Source: Zancudomyces culisetae
Taxonomy: Eukaryota > Kickxellomycota > Harpellomycetes > Harpellales > Legeriomycetaceae
Reading direction: 5' to 3'
Assembly (NCBI GenBank): GCA_001969505.1
Contig: LSSK01001561.1
Coordinates: 1 to 12,942, forward strand
Length of the DNA: 12,942 bases
In this document: positions 1 to 8,426 of the stretch, one piece after another
How positions within the stretch are numbered: position 1 is the stretch's first letter
How the letters are laid out: the number at the start of each line of letters is the position of its first letter
Notes under the pieces: generated by a model
The model's input: the letters and a program-made list of their open reading frames with translations, nothing else
Database searches by the model: none
What the model was told of the DNA's origin: nothing
Translations under genes and position numbers: made by a program

Positions 1-909
1 TGTTATCATTGTAACTGTTATAGTTATCATACCCATTGTAGTTCTCATCATCTGTATTAAGAGTTAAAAGTATTGGTTAGTTTGATCCTTTATCCATACA
101 CTGTACACAAGGTATATTTATTTATTTTAAATGTTGAAAAATGATACAAATAGAGGAATCAGTAGCAACTTACTTTTGAAGATATAGTTGCTGTATGCAT
201 CTAAATAACTGCTAACCCCATCATTAGTCTTATAATAGCCGTTATAGCGCTGGTCACTGTAGTCATAGTCGGGATTTGTATATACTTTTTCACGGTATGG
301 TTTTTCAATATTATAGTCATTGTAGTTTGAAGTGCTGAGAGGATAATCATTTTTGCTTTCGTAGTTTTTTGTAACTGACCAACTATGGTCTTGAGTATAG
401 TCTATGGGCTTTGAGTAGTCATTTTGATTTGTATTGTAGTCAACATTGTTGTCATAGTTATATTCAGATGTATACTCGACGTTGTAGTCAGGCTTGTAGT
501 CAGGCTTGTAGTCAGGCTTGTAGTCAGGCTTGTAATCAGGTTTGTAGTCAGGCTTGTAATCAGGTTTGTAATCAGGTTTGTAGTCAGGCTTGTAGTCAGG
601 CTTGTAGTCAGGTTTGTAATCAGGTTTGTAATCAGGTTTGTAATCAGGTTTGTAATCGGGACTGTAATCGGGACTGTAATCAGGTTTGTAATCAGGTTTG
701 TAATCAGGCCTATAGTCGGGTATATACACAGGTTTGTACTCGTTATTTCCATAATACCCATCCCCATCCTTCACACCATTACTGTTATATTGTTTCTTTC
801 CTGATGAATACTCTCTGTATTTACTGTCTGTGTAATACTCTTCGGGAATTGGGCCTGAAAGCACAACTGTTGCCATCCAGCCTATCACTATAGTGTTTGT
901 TTTTTTCAT
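1..909 (-). CDS. Secreted tyrosine-rich repeat protein, 5' part (spliced, runs off left edge)
   Basis: The reading starts at the ATG at 909-907 and is spliced: exon 1 is 909-174, the intron is 173-52 (GTAAGT donor, TACAG acceptor), and exon 2 is 51-1 and continues outside the window. This gives 262 visible residues. Without splicing the frame would end in a hydrophobic tail read from the intron; with splicing it continues as Asn/Tyr/Asp-rich sequence of the same composition, which supports the junction. Residues 1 to about 19 look like a signal peptide (KK, then a hydrophobic stretch ending VVLSG). Residues 60-143 are 21 consecutive tetrapeptides, mostly PDYK. The rest is rich in Tyr, Asn, Asp and Ser, and no cysteine is visible. 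I infer an extracellular structural or matrix protein. Repeated Pro/Tyr/Lys motifs recall proteins that crosslink through oxidised tyrosine (mussel adhesive, eggshell or cuticle types), but no homologous family is recognised. Confidence 0.8.
52..173 (-). other. Phase 1 intron (122 nt) in the repeat-protein gene
   Basis: The coding strand reads TTCAAAA|GTAAGT at the donor and CTTAATACAG|ATGATG at the acceptor. The split codon A|AT encodes Asn. The downstream exon stays open to the window edge with the same Asn/Tyr-rich composition. Assigned from consensus sites and frame continuity only. Confidence 0.75.
481..732 (-). repeat. Coding 12-nt tandem array, 21 units (PDYK)
   Basis: There are exactly 21 in-register 12-nt units with no indel. 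On the coding strand the order is PVYI, PDYR, two PDYK, two PDYS, fourteen PDYK, PDYN. Variation among the PDYK units is almost all synonymous: Asp is GAT or GAC and Lys is AAA or AAG, while Tyr is always TAC. The 5' units are uniformly GAT/AAA, the last 3' units are GAC/AAG, and the middle is mixed. This suggests growth by slippage or unequal exchange. The array is open in several frames on both strands only because its period is a multiple of three. Confidence 0.95.
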
Positions 910-1004
910 TTTCCCTTATCAGTTGTTGTGAATTTCAAGTGAAGTTGTTGTTTTAGCTGCAACAATAGTATAAAGATCTTGTATTGTAGTTGATTGTTGT
1001 GTTT

Positions 1005-1041
1005 ACTGACAAGATATGCGTACTGACGCTTTGTATTTATA
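1005..1041 (-). promoter_or_regulatory. TATA box plus initiator for the repeat-protein gene
   Basis: On the minus strand TATAAATA lies at 1041-1034, and an arthropod-style initiator TCAGT lies at 1009-1005, about 34 nt further on. A start near 1007 would give a 5' leader of about 98 nt before the ATG at 909. The spacing fits a TATA/Inr core promoter. A strong core promoter would suit an abundant structural protein, which is inference. Confidence 0.5.
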
Positions 1042-2222
1042 TTGCTATTACCTCATCTCGTTGTGCTTTTGAAATTTATTTTTTTAATTTATCTATTTAT
1101 TCACATAACTGCATTAACAACATTATTTACAACACACTAGTACGTGTCTGACCAGGTTACAACAGAGAAGGCGAGTTTCCCAATCGCCCTACTCTCCTCG
1201 CTAACTGTATTAACTACACTAAATAACTAGTTAAATACCCACATCATTCTCAGTATAATATAATAGTGAACCGGTACAAATGTATCAGGATATGTGGGAT
1301 TACAACAAATATTCTTTTTTACTTCATACCCGGAGATCGAGGATATTTTTTCGTAATAGTAGAGGCATTGACAATCTTTGCTTTTACTCAACTGTGCTTA
1401 GAAAAAAACGCTACTATCCTTCTGATATGGCACTAAGTGTCCATTTCCTTTAAATACACAAATTTAAAACCGTGTCTTTGTGGTGTAAAGCCAACCAAAG
1501 AAACAAAAACAAAACTCTTTCTCGTGGGTATAGTAAAATATTTTTTTTTCAGTCTCGTCGCTTTTATCTCCCGTTTTCTGGGTGTGACGTCAGAATCGAC
1601 AGCATTTTTCTGCGAAATATACTGTGTCGGGTTTTTAGCTAGCATCTAAATAATATTTGGAGTATGAGAGGGGAGGAGGAAATGAGAGAGCTATTGTGAT
1701 CTTTTTTCTCAGAGAAGGCACAGGAATGTGAAGAAAAAGGGAAATCCTAGCCATTAACTTTATTTTTAGCCTGCAGCATACAGAGAGGCAGTGCGAAAAT
1801 TTTTTGAGAGCACCCATTCCAGATTTAAAGCATTATTTTGGAGAGAACTGCCCAATAAATGTTTACACTATAAAGTGCTCAACTTTAAAACAAAAAACCC
1901 ACCTCAACAAAAACAGGGAGGAGGATTTTTTGGCTTACACATTATTCTATAAAAATGCAACCGATGTTTTTGCAGTGTATATGAAATTCTATGTATAACG
2001 AGATTAAGATGCATATTTATCCACGTTTTATCTTATAAGGCCACTCTCTAGGAGCCAAAGGTCATTTCAACTTAAATTTGCGTAAATCTTTCTGTGCTGG
2101 TGAAAAAGCTATACTTTTTTATGTTGACTTGATATCTAGAAAAGCATCTATACTGAGAAATAGTTTGAAAACCTCTATAGCAAAAAAACTAAACCTACAC
2201 AATGATACGTGCATCCTAGCTT

Positions 2223-2228
2223 TTTATT
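2223..2228 (-). terminator. AATAAA polyadenylation signal of the LITAF-domain gene
   Basis: AATAAA on the minus strand begins 23 nt after the TAG stop, implying a very short 3' UTR. Confidence 0.6.
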
Positions 2229-2250
2229 AAATGCACAATTAAAAATGGTT

Positions 2251-3484
2251 CTAACATTCTGGTGGTTGTACGGTTATAACCGAGCCACAGTTGGGGCAGG
2301 TATGTACTCTGTTTAAACACATAGGTGCACATAGTGGTACCCAAAATAGCGGCCAAAAAATAAAGCATGTGAGTGCAGCACATAAACCAGCTTGTAAACC
2401 TAGAATTTTAGTACACGCTTACTCATGTTATACACTTACTTGCAACTTAGAAGCACTGCTGAGCATTACAAAATATATAAAATACTCTATATGTTTAGAA
2501 ATATTTCAAAATAGGATATTTACCTGGTCTGAGAAGAACAATGGTAACAACCTCCAATCTACAAACCGGGCAGTTTACGGCTATCGGTTCATCTAAATTC
2601 AGAGTAGAAAAATCAACAACAGGGGTGTTATATGGCATTGGACCCATGTAGCCACTATACAGCATATTTCTATCTCTGTCAACTGTAGAGTATGGCGGGG
2701 GTTCATCGTATGGATTATGTCGATGATCTGCTGCACCAGGTATGTTCTGACCAGTATTACTTCCAGTACTACCACCATTACTGGTTTCGCCTGTTCTAGG
2801 AACAGCGGGTTTAGGTAAACATCTTTTTTGTTTGCTGAAGGATATTTGGCCAGTATTCTCTGCTAGATTAAAACGCTGAAACTCTACTTGTGGCGTTGTT
2901 TGTAGAGAGGAACATTCAGAGGCGGGATATAAATTTGCGCTAAGATATCTCCTTGTATGATTATTTACCGAACTCGAAGGAAGTTTCAATAGCTTTTTTC
3001 GAGAAGTTATCCTTGTCTTTCTATGTGGTCTTTCAACCACAGCGGCTATGTTATTGAAAAGCTTTGCCTCTTTAAACTCGGGGTCATCAAGGCTTATTGA
3101 GCTTAGTTGTTGACATACTATTTGTTCACTTTTAATGCTTTTTCCTGGTATATGCGCACTGCAAATAATTGATGAGTTTTTTGGTAATCTTTCGCGCTTT
3201 ATGGTTTCTTTATCCGGTGTGCTAGCACTGTTTTCAAGATATTCTGGATTTTTTCTAGCTAAAAACGTAGTCTGGTGCTGAGAAAACGAGTCTGTTTTTA
3301 TGCTCTTCATACCTATGTGACGTGCCGCGCGCGTAACGCGTCTACTTGTTTGCTTATGTTTAGTTTTTTCATCGCATTTTAGCTTTGACTTTCCTCCATT
3401 TACACATATCTCGTTCCTTTTTATATTGGCATCACCATTAGTGCTTATAGTGCTTGAATCGCTGTTTTCTTTTTCGACGGTCAT
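2251..3484 (-). CDS. LITAF-domain protein, two exons, 369 aa
   Basis: The ATG is at 3484. Exon 1 is 3484-2524 and exon 2 is 2399-2251, ending in TAG. Residues 1 to about 250 are Ser/Thr/Lys/Arg-rich, with no predicted fold apparent. A PPPY motif lies at 262-265, the kind of site bound by WW domains of NEDD4-type ubiquitin ligases. Residues from about 297 to 369 form a LITAF domain: first knuckle CPVC at 305-308, a hydrophobic Cys/Trp-rich segment at about 322-348 (WPLFWVPLC), and second knuckle HTCPNCG with cysteines at 355 and 358. In the known family the two CxxC pairs bind one zinc and the hydrophobic segment inserts in the cytosolic face of endosomal or lysosomal membranes. The intron separates the two halves of this domain, so exon 1 alone lacks half the zinc site. 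LITAF proteins are often much shorter (human LITAF 161 residues); the long basic N-terminus is unusual. Molecular role beyond endolysosomal trafficking is not inferable. Confidence 0.93.
2400..2523 (-). other. Phase 1 intron (124 nt) inside the LITAF domain
   Basis: The coding strand reads AGACCAG|GTAAAT at the donor and AAATTCTAG|GTTTAC at the acceptor. The split codon G|GT gives Gly321. Removing it joins the first CxxC half to the hydrophobic segment and second CPNC knuckle in frame, which is strong support for both sites. Confidence 0.92.
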
Positions 3485-3998
3485 TTTAGTTAGTATCAGT
3501 TAGTGACCATAGCCGCAAACATCAGAGCAAATATCTCGTAAAATATTATCAATATTTGGTGAAACTAGTATATCAGTAATATGAAAAAATGTTTAAAAAT
3601 GTAAAAAAAATAGGCCATTTAACACCCTATTTACAATTAAGGATAGTTGGCATTAACAGCACTATGTTATATCTTTACTAGCTGCACTTTCTAGCCATTT
3701 CCATACTCTGCTTAAATTGAAAAAGTGATTTTCTACAAATTTAGCCTGGAATTGTGGATCCGCACATTCTATTCCTTCCAAAGCCCAGTTTTATAAAACG
3801 GCCAAATTAAATGCGAACGAACAAGTCCCAGTTTAATATGAGGCATAAAGTCTAGACAAACTAACCCCTCTTTTTCTTTTCCTCTATTCTTTTTCTTTTT
3901 TTCTTATTTAAAAAAATATAGAGGATTAGAAAAAAAAACACAAGAACTAACAGACTTTACATTGATGATGTGGCGTTGTCCGCACCTATATATATATC

Positions 3999-4010
3999 TA
4001 TATAAAAAGC
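3999..4010 (+). promoter_or_regulatory. TATA-like element on the plus strand
   Basis: TATATAAAAAGC lies downstream of a TA run. A start about 30 nt later would fall near 4030, and the transcript would run antisense to the secreted-protein gene. No plus-strand coding region follows, so this may be a chance product of the TA-rich sequence. Confidence 0.2.
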
Positions 4011-4102
4011 GACAGGCACTTCCACCCCATTCGACTCTAAGGTTATATCATCACAATCAGATCAGAGTTCAGCTAAACTGAGCTAGATTTAGAAATTTGT
4101 TT

Positions 4103-4108
4103 TTTATT
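4103..4108 (-). terminator. AATAAA polyadenylation signal of the secreted orphan gene
   Basis: AATAAA on the minus strand begins 39 nt after the TAA stop at 4149-4147. Confidence 0.55.
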
Positions 4109-4146
4109 AACAATAAAAATCACACACAAAAAGATAATCGAAATAA

Positions 4147-4710
4147 TTATGCCTTTCTTACGGGAGAGAATAGTGAGTATGCACAATTCTTTTGCACAGG
4201 TCCTGAAAGGCTATTGTGTGTTGTATCAACAAAACTAAAGTTAATCTCAATCTCGTTAAGGTCAACACAAAACTCGATTTGGATAAAGTATTTCTCAACA
4301 AACATCGATGTAGAATAGCTCAAAACACGTAGCGCATCAAAAAAAGCACATTTGCAACTATAGCCTTCTCGCTCCCTTAAAACACTCTCTTTACGATTAT
4401 ACCATATGATATGATCCACAAGTATGTTTGTAGTACTTGTACAAGTTTCTTTAATGACGTAGTAGCTATCGTGAAGGTGGCTTTTATCGTTTTCATATGA
4501 TATTTTTTTGAATCCTAGAATGGTTGCATCCCTTTCGTAAGGTTTTAGTAAAGTTAGACCGTCTTTAATCAGCTCCTTGGAGTGGTATTTACTACCTGAT
4601 GTAAGCTCTCTTGAAACTGCAAATTCGTATATCTCATCAAGCGCAAAAATTTGGTTTTCTTGGATAAACACCAGTACAATAAGCCGATATAAAAGACTTT
4701 TCAAAGACAT
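4147..4710 (-). CDS. Small secreted protein of unknown family, 187 aa
   Basis: An uninterrupted frame runs from an ATG with A at -3 (CAGTAAAATG) to TAA. Residues 1 to about 23 look like a signal peptide: Lys4 and Arg9, a hydrophobic core LIVLVFI, and a plausible cleavage after IFA. The mature part, about 164 residues, has five cysteines at 90, 119, 121, 148 and 176, including a CKC pair. The odd number implies at least one free or intermolecularly bonded cysteine. No transmembrane segment follows the signal and I see no known domain. Possible roles such as a secreted effector, a carrier or an inhibitor cannot be separated from sequence alone. Support that it is a gene: signal peptide, length, mixed codon content unlike the flanks, good start context, AATAAA close to the stop and the same strand as all neighbours. 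Confidence 0.7.
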   Translation of the reverse strand: MSLKSLLYRLIVLVFIQENQIFALDEIYEFAVSRELTSGSKYHSKELIKDGLTLLKPYERDATILGFKKISYENDKSHLHDSYYVIKETCTSTTNILVDHIIWYNRKESVLREREGYSCKCAFFDALRVLSYSTSMFVEKYFIQIEFCVDLNEIEINFSFVDTTHNSLSGPVQKNCAYSLFSPVRKA

Positions 4711-5614
4711 TTTACTGAAACGAAGTATAACGCGTTTTTTTTTGTTTGTGTTTGGTATTTTATGTTGGTGAACAAATTATACTCTTAAACTTAGAACCAG
4801 TGATAGTGTACTAGATATTTTGAACACAACAAAGTGATGACTTGGTGGAGTAAAAGACAGCGTCCAATATACATACGTTAAAATTAAAGCGTAGACTCTA
4901 TAACCGGAAAACTTCATTTTTTGCCAATATTTCACTTTGATTTCATATATTTTTGCATTATCCTTTATTCTGATTTAGGCTTTTTCACTTCACTTCACAT
5001 CCATGTTCATCTATTTTGTACTCACTTTAGCTGGTGTTTAGATTAAAACCTGGAGTATTATTTTGTCCTATTTAAGAACAACCCTGTATTAAAGAAAGCT
5101 TGTTGTAGCCTAAAACGAATTTAGGATATATTTTGTAACATTTCGTGTGATACTTTCTTATATAACCCATAGTGTAAATAAAGCAAAAGAAGCTTAAAAC
5201 ATGTTGGGCTCAATTATTAAAGCGGTTAAAAACGTCAGTATTAGCAATGCATGCTATATTACTTTATAAAAGTAAGCTAGCATCAGCACCTTAAATTCGG
5301 TAGAGCAACAGAAAAGCGTATTAGTTTCAACAAACATTAAAATGCAATTTTAGGTCAAGAAAAGCTACAAATTGGGGTTGCTACTCAAGAATCAGAGATC
5401 TATTGAATAAACAAAGCATGTGGTTTTTGGTGACTTCATAAACCAGAATATGGGTGCCTACTTGGCTTGTGTTTGCAAAGCATAGTCTTTATTACTTGCT
5501 AGCAAAATAAAAGGTGAAACAATGTCTATATTAAATACAAAAATCCTGCTCGTTTTTCACCAGGATACTCGAGTTCTACAGTCCTAAAAGTAAGCTATTT
5601 ACTAGACATTAGCA
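4711..5614. other. Intergenic spacer, nothing recognised
   Basis: This is the 5' flank of the secreted orphan and the 3' flank of the phosphatase gene. Stops are frequent in all frames and I found no RNA gene, long repeat or convincing TATA/initiator pair. The phosphatase AATAAA signal lies inside it. Confidence 0.5.
5488..5493 (-). terminator. AATAAA polyadenylation signal of the PP1-like gene
   Basis: AATAAA on the minus strand begins 122 nt after the TAG stop of the phosphatase gene and is followed by a T/G-containing stretch. Confidence 0.5.
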
Positions 5615-7150
5615 CTACGAAAGTTTCATCGCTTTTACACCTTCTTCAATATCTAAATCGGTGGACATTTTTCTAAAAAACCGACTCTCTATTCGCCCCA
5701 ACGCAATTGTAGGATTGTCCATCACGGGTTTTACAATTTCAAATTTACATTTCAGCTCATCATCAACGCACATAACAGCCGCCGAGTTGTCAAATTCACC
5801 ACAATAATTCGGTGCGCTGAATATAGTTACTAGCCTCCGATCTGCAAAAAACTCGTATCCATCCTCTACAACCATATGGGCACGGCATATTAGGTCCATA
5901 TTGAATTTTTCAAGGAATGACTTAACTACAGACGGTCCAAAACAAAAAGAAACGCCCCGATCACTTTCAACCCACGAGGGTTCATTTTCGCTTGATTTTG
6001 AGTCGTGCTTCTCTATGTGTTGCACCTCAGCGAATTCGGGTCCAGGATCAAGATCTATATCGGTGTCATCAGATGTGCTTGTACCAAAATCAGTAGGATC
6101 TGACCACAAAATATCAGCGATTATTCCCATGTCCGGTATTTCATAGGGTCTTTGTATTTCCTTGAGCTGGTTAATACTTTCAAGTTGAGGCGATAGTCCA
6201 CCATGGACGCAGAAAATCTTGTTTGAAACGATCGCAGCAATCGGAAGGGTATTAAACGTATCAATTATTGCTTTGTAAACTTTGATGGAGCTCCTCCGCT
6301 TACATTCGTCATAAAAGCCATACACTACATATTTACATTTTACAAATTCTTAGTTTTAAACACAGGATGTTTGATAACTTGCTATTTGGATGCATATTGA
6401 GAATACTTGAACAAGTAGATTAAAGTAAAAAAACTTACCCCTAGTGACTCTACTACATTCGTGATTCCCCCGTAACAGAAAAAAATTATCTGGATACTTG
6501 ATTTTATAACAGAACAGCAGTAATATTGTTTCCAATCCCAATTTGCCTCTGTCCACATAATCGCCTAAAAAAAGATAGTTGTGCGAAGGTGGAAAGCCAC
6601 ATTTGTCAAACAACCGCAATAGATCCCAAAACTGACCATGGATATCTCCAACTATTTTTAATGGACTTGTTAATTCTAATACGACTGGCTGTGCCATGAT
6701 CACTTGTCTAACCGCGTGGCATATTGTAATGATTTCCTTTTCTTTCAAACAATTGATTGTTTTTGTGTACCTCCCTATAAACCCAAATTCCAAAAGCCTG
6801 AAAATCATATCATCCATGTTGTACATTTTCTTGGACTTTTCAGGATGCTTTACAATAACCATATCGGCATTGTTGGGCACCTCAAAATAGTCCGCAAGCT
6901 CTATACTTTCATTGTGTTTAATGGAGACCCTTCTAGTACATGCCTTCTTGTTGCACTTTCCACATTCTGGTTGCTTCAGGGTATTATCGTTGATACCAGT
7001 ATGCTCGTGCAGTGTAAGAATTGACTCCGCTGGTTTTCTGGCCAACCTCCTACGGTTCCCAGTTGGGCCTATAGATTCGAGTTTCTCCACGATATGTTTC
7101 TTCTTTTTACCTCTTACTCTGCTTTTCTTAAGCTTTGAAAGAACCTTCAT
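5615..7150 (-). CDS. PP1-like serine/threonine protein phosphatase, two exons, 473 aa
   Basis: Exon 1 is 7150-6439 and exon 2 is 6324-5615. The product is a metal-dependent PPP-family phosphatase, closest to the PP1 catalytic subunit, acting on phosphoserine and phosphothreonine. The core starts at about residue 110. All signature motifs are intact: GDIHGQ (168-173), GDYVDRG (196-202), LRGNHE (to 231), HGGLSP (278-283), RAH (385-387) and [11 protein letters not shown] (407-417). Metal ligands and the catalytic His and Asp are therefore kept, so it should be active. CKFEIVKP at 430-437 corresponds to the PP1 segment lining the RVxF-docking groove. Differences from ordinary PP1 (about 330 residues): a basic N-terminal extension of about 110 residues with a C-x2-C-x4-C cluster at 63-71; an acidic insert at about 317-354 between WSDP and the DRGVSF segment; Met388 where PP1 has Gln after RAH; and no TPPR tail. 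Such divergent PP1 copies are often tissue- or germline-specific in invertebrates, which is inference. Confidence 0.96.
6325..6438 (-). other. Phase 1 intron (114 nt) in the PP1-like gene
   Basis: The coding strand reads CACTAGG G|GTAAGT at the donor and ATATGTAG|TGTATGG at the acceptor. The split codon G|TG gives Val238. The joined protein reads [16 protein letters not shown], aligning with the PP1 segment [16 protein letters not shown] without a gap, so the junction is nearly certain. Confidence 0.96.
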
Positions 7151-7660
7151 CTTTTTTATCAGTATTCGGAGTTTTTTCTCTCCTATATGTTTGTTTGTTT
7201 ATTTATTCATTTTTAGTATAGTCCTTAAATCTATGGTAGCTGTAACTCTCTATTTTCCTCGCCCACTTTTCGGAGTTAACGCGGATTTGCAGCTAGCAGG
7301 GGATCTAAAGCTGTGCTAATTAGCTTAAAACCAATAAATACTCAAATACAAAGCTGTGTATATTACCCAAGTAGGTTGTACAGTTATTACGACCGAGACT
7401 CACTAGGTCAAACAAAAACACTTACACATTTAGGCAGCAAGCAACAGTAGAAATTTGTGGCGGGTATATAGCAGTATTGCTATATTGCTTATTCTCGGAT
7501 TAATGTACAAACCGATATCAAACAACGAGTGATATTTATTATATTTTTTCTGAACTGGTTTTTATCCTTACAGTATCTAAGCCGCCTACAAAACATTTAC
7601 ACATTGTATAATTTAGTTGACTTAACAAAAAATAAGCATATTAATTAGGTATGTGCTCCC

Positions 7661-7882
7661 ATGGGTACTCTACAGTTTTTTGTTTTTTTATTAAAAAGGG
7701 GGTTTAGATATGTTCTAATACCCCCTATGTACTTCCTACTTACCCTCGTCGTAATTTGTTACCTACCTTTCATTTCAAGTTCAACGAATGTTGGTGGTAT
7801 ATTAGCAATAATTATTTCTCCCTGGCTCATAAAGTTGCCTTTTATCCCAGTATATATTTTGGCATTAAATCGAAGTTTATAG
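7661..7882 (+). CDS. Doubtful small hydrophobic ORF, 73 aa
   Basis: The ATG is in a strong context (TCCCATGGG). The frame is very hydrophobic, with two possible membrane spans at about residues 17-38 and 44-68. It is the only plausible plus-strand gene here. Against it: short length, no family match, T-rich sequence that encodes Phe/Leu/Ile by default, and all firm genes lie on the other strand. AATAAA occurs only about 150 nt further on, near 8037. Confidence 0.15.
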   Translation: MGTLQFFVFLLKRGFRYVLIPPMYFLLTLVVICYLPFISSSTNVGGILAIIISPWLIKLPFIPVYILALNRSL

Positions 7883-8184
7883 CCAGGAGAGTTGGTACAA
7901 TAATAATATTGATATATTTAAAACGTTTATTGACCAAGGGTATAATATCTTCGCTCCTAAACTATTAGCAAATGTCGTTATTTCTAATTTAATTTGAGGG
8001 GAAGAGGAAGTTGAACTAAAGAGCAAATCAAGTGGAATAAAAAAAATAACAACCATAAAATGCTTGTACTGAGAGAATGGACGCGAAATTATAATTGAGC
8101 GAGGCACAGAGCTGTGTAGGATTTTATAAGTTTGCTAAAGGGTTTAAGAGGAAGGTGGGATTTGCACAGGTTATCCTCTCAAGC

Positions 8185-8426
8185 TTCCACAAATAAGTGC
8201 AGGATAGTTGATGCTGTTTTTTTTTGTCTTCCAATTTCTATCGAATAAAATAAAAAGAACGCACGAGCTAGCATTAACAAAGGCATAAAATGGGCTATTG
8301 GCACCTCCACAGCGTTATGAAAAAGTGAACAGTTCAGTTATCTTTGGAACTAGAGCGAACTTCCACAAATGTTTACTGTACAGTAGCTCTTTCAGTTAAT
8401 GGTTAATACACGTTTTTTCCACAAAT
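8185..8426 (+). repeat. Three copies of TTCCACAAAT
   Basis: Identical 10-mers lie at 8185-8194, 8361-8370 and 8417-8426. The core in reverse (ATTTGTGG) also occurs at 7453-7460. The third copy runs into a perfect 12-bp palindrome, ACAAATATTTGT, at 8421-8432. A cluster of this kind upstream of the PP1-like gene could be a transcription-factor site array, but no factor is assigned. Confidence 0.4.

Larger units (their letters stand above)
910..2250. other. Intergenic spacer without a confirmed gene
   Basis: This is the 5' flank of the repeat-protein gene and the 3' flank of the LITAF-domain gene. It holds the TATA/initiator pair near 1005-1041 and a short hairpin (GGCGA at 1170-1174, TCGCC at 1184-1188, 9-nt loop). 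One minus-strand ATG frame (1645-1433, 70 residues, very basic) is preceded by a pyrimidine-rich stretch ending TTTAG directly before the ATG, but has no family match and no close AATAAA. I do not call it a gene. Confidence 0.5.
3485..4146. other. Intergenic spacer with pyrimidine tract, hairpin and TA repeat
   Basis: No coding region is recognised. On the plus strand a pyrimidine tract (about 3867-3905) is followed by an A-rich stretch; TCCTCTAT (3880-3887) and ATAGAGGA (3918-3925) form an 8-bp inverted repeat with more T/A pairing inside. A short TA run leads into TATAAAAAG at 4001-4009. The region also contains the 3' end signal of the gene at 4147-4710. Confidence 0.5.

Noticed and set aside
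402-893. Long frames on both strands through the 12-nt array (Leu/Ile/Thr-, Cys/Gln- and Val/Arg-rich products)
   Set aside because: They are by-products of a repeat whose period is a multiple of three. Only the PDYK frame has a signal peptide, a start and a consistent spliced continuation.
1433-1649. Overlapping 70-residue frames on both strands
   Set aside because: No family resemblance and no close polyadenylation signal. The minus-strand one has a splice-like site before its ATG, which is noted in the spacer entry, but this is too weak to call a gene.
6323-6325. Start of a separate phosphatase gene at GTG 6325
   Set aside because: It is the splice junction. Exon 1 supplies the metal-binding motifs GDIHG, GDYVDRG and GNHE that the downstream part lacks.
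7547-7905. Possible two-exon minus-strand gene (frame containing NIPPTFVELEMKG, donor GGTAGGT, acceptor TTTTGTAG near 7585, then a short tail)
   Set aside because: The frame is closed upstream by a TAA with no AG acceptor after it, so only 36 residues from an internal ATG would remain. No family is recognised, and it overlaps an equally uncertain plus-strand frame.
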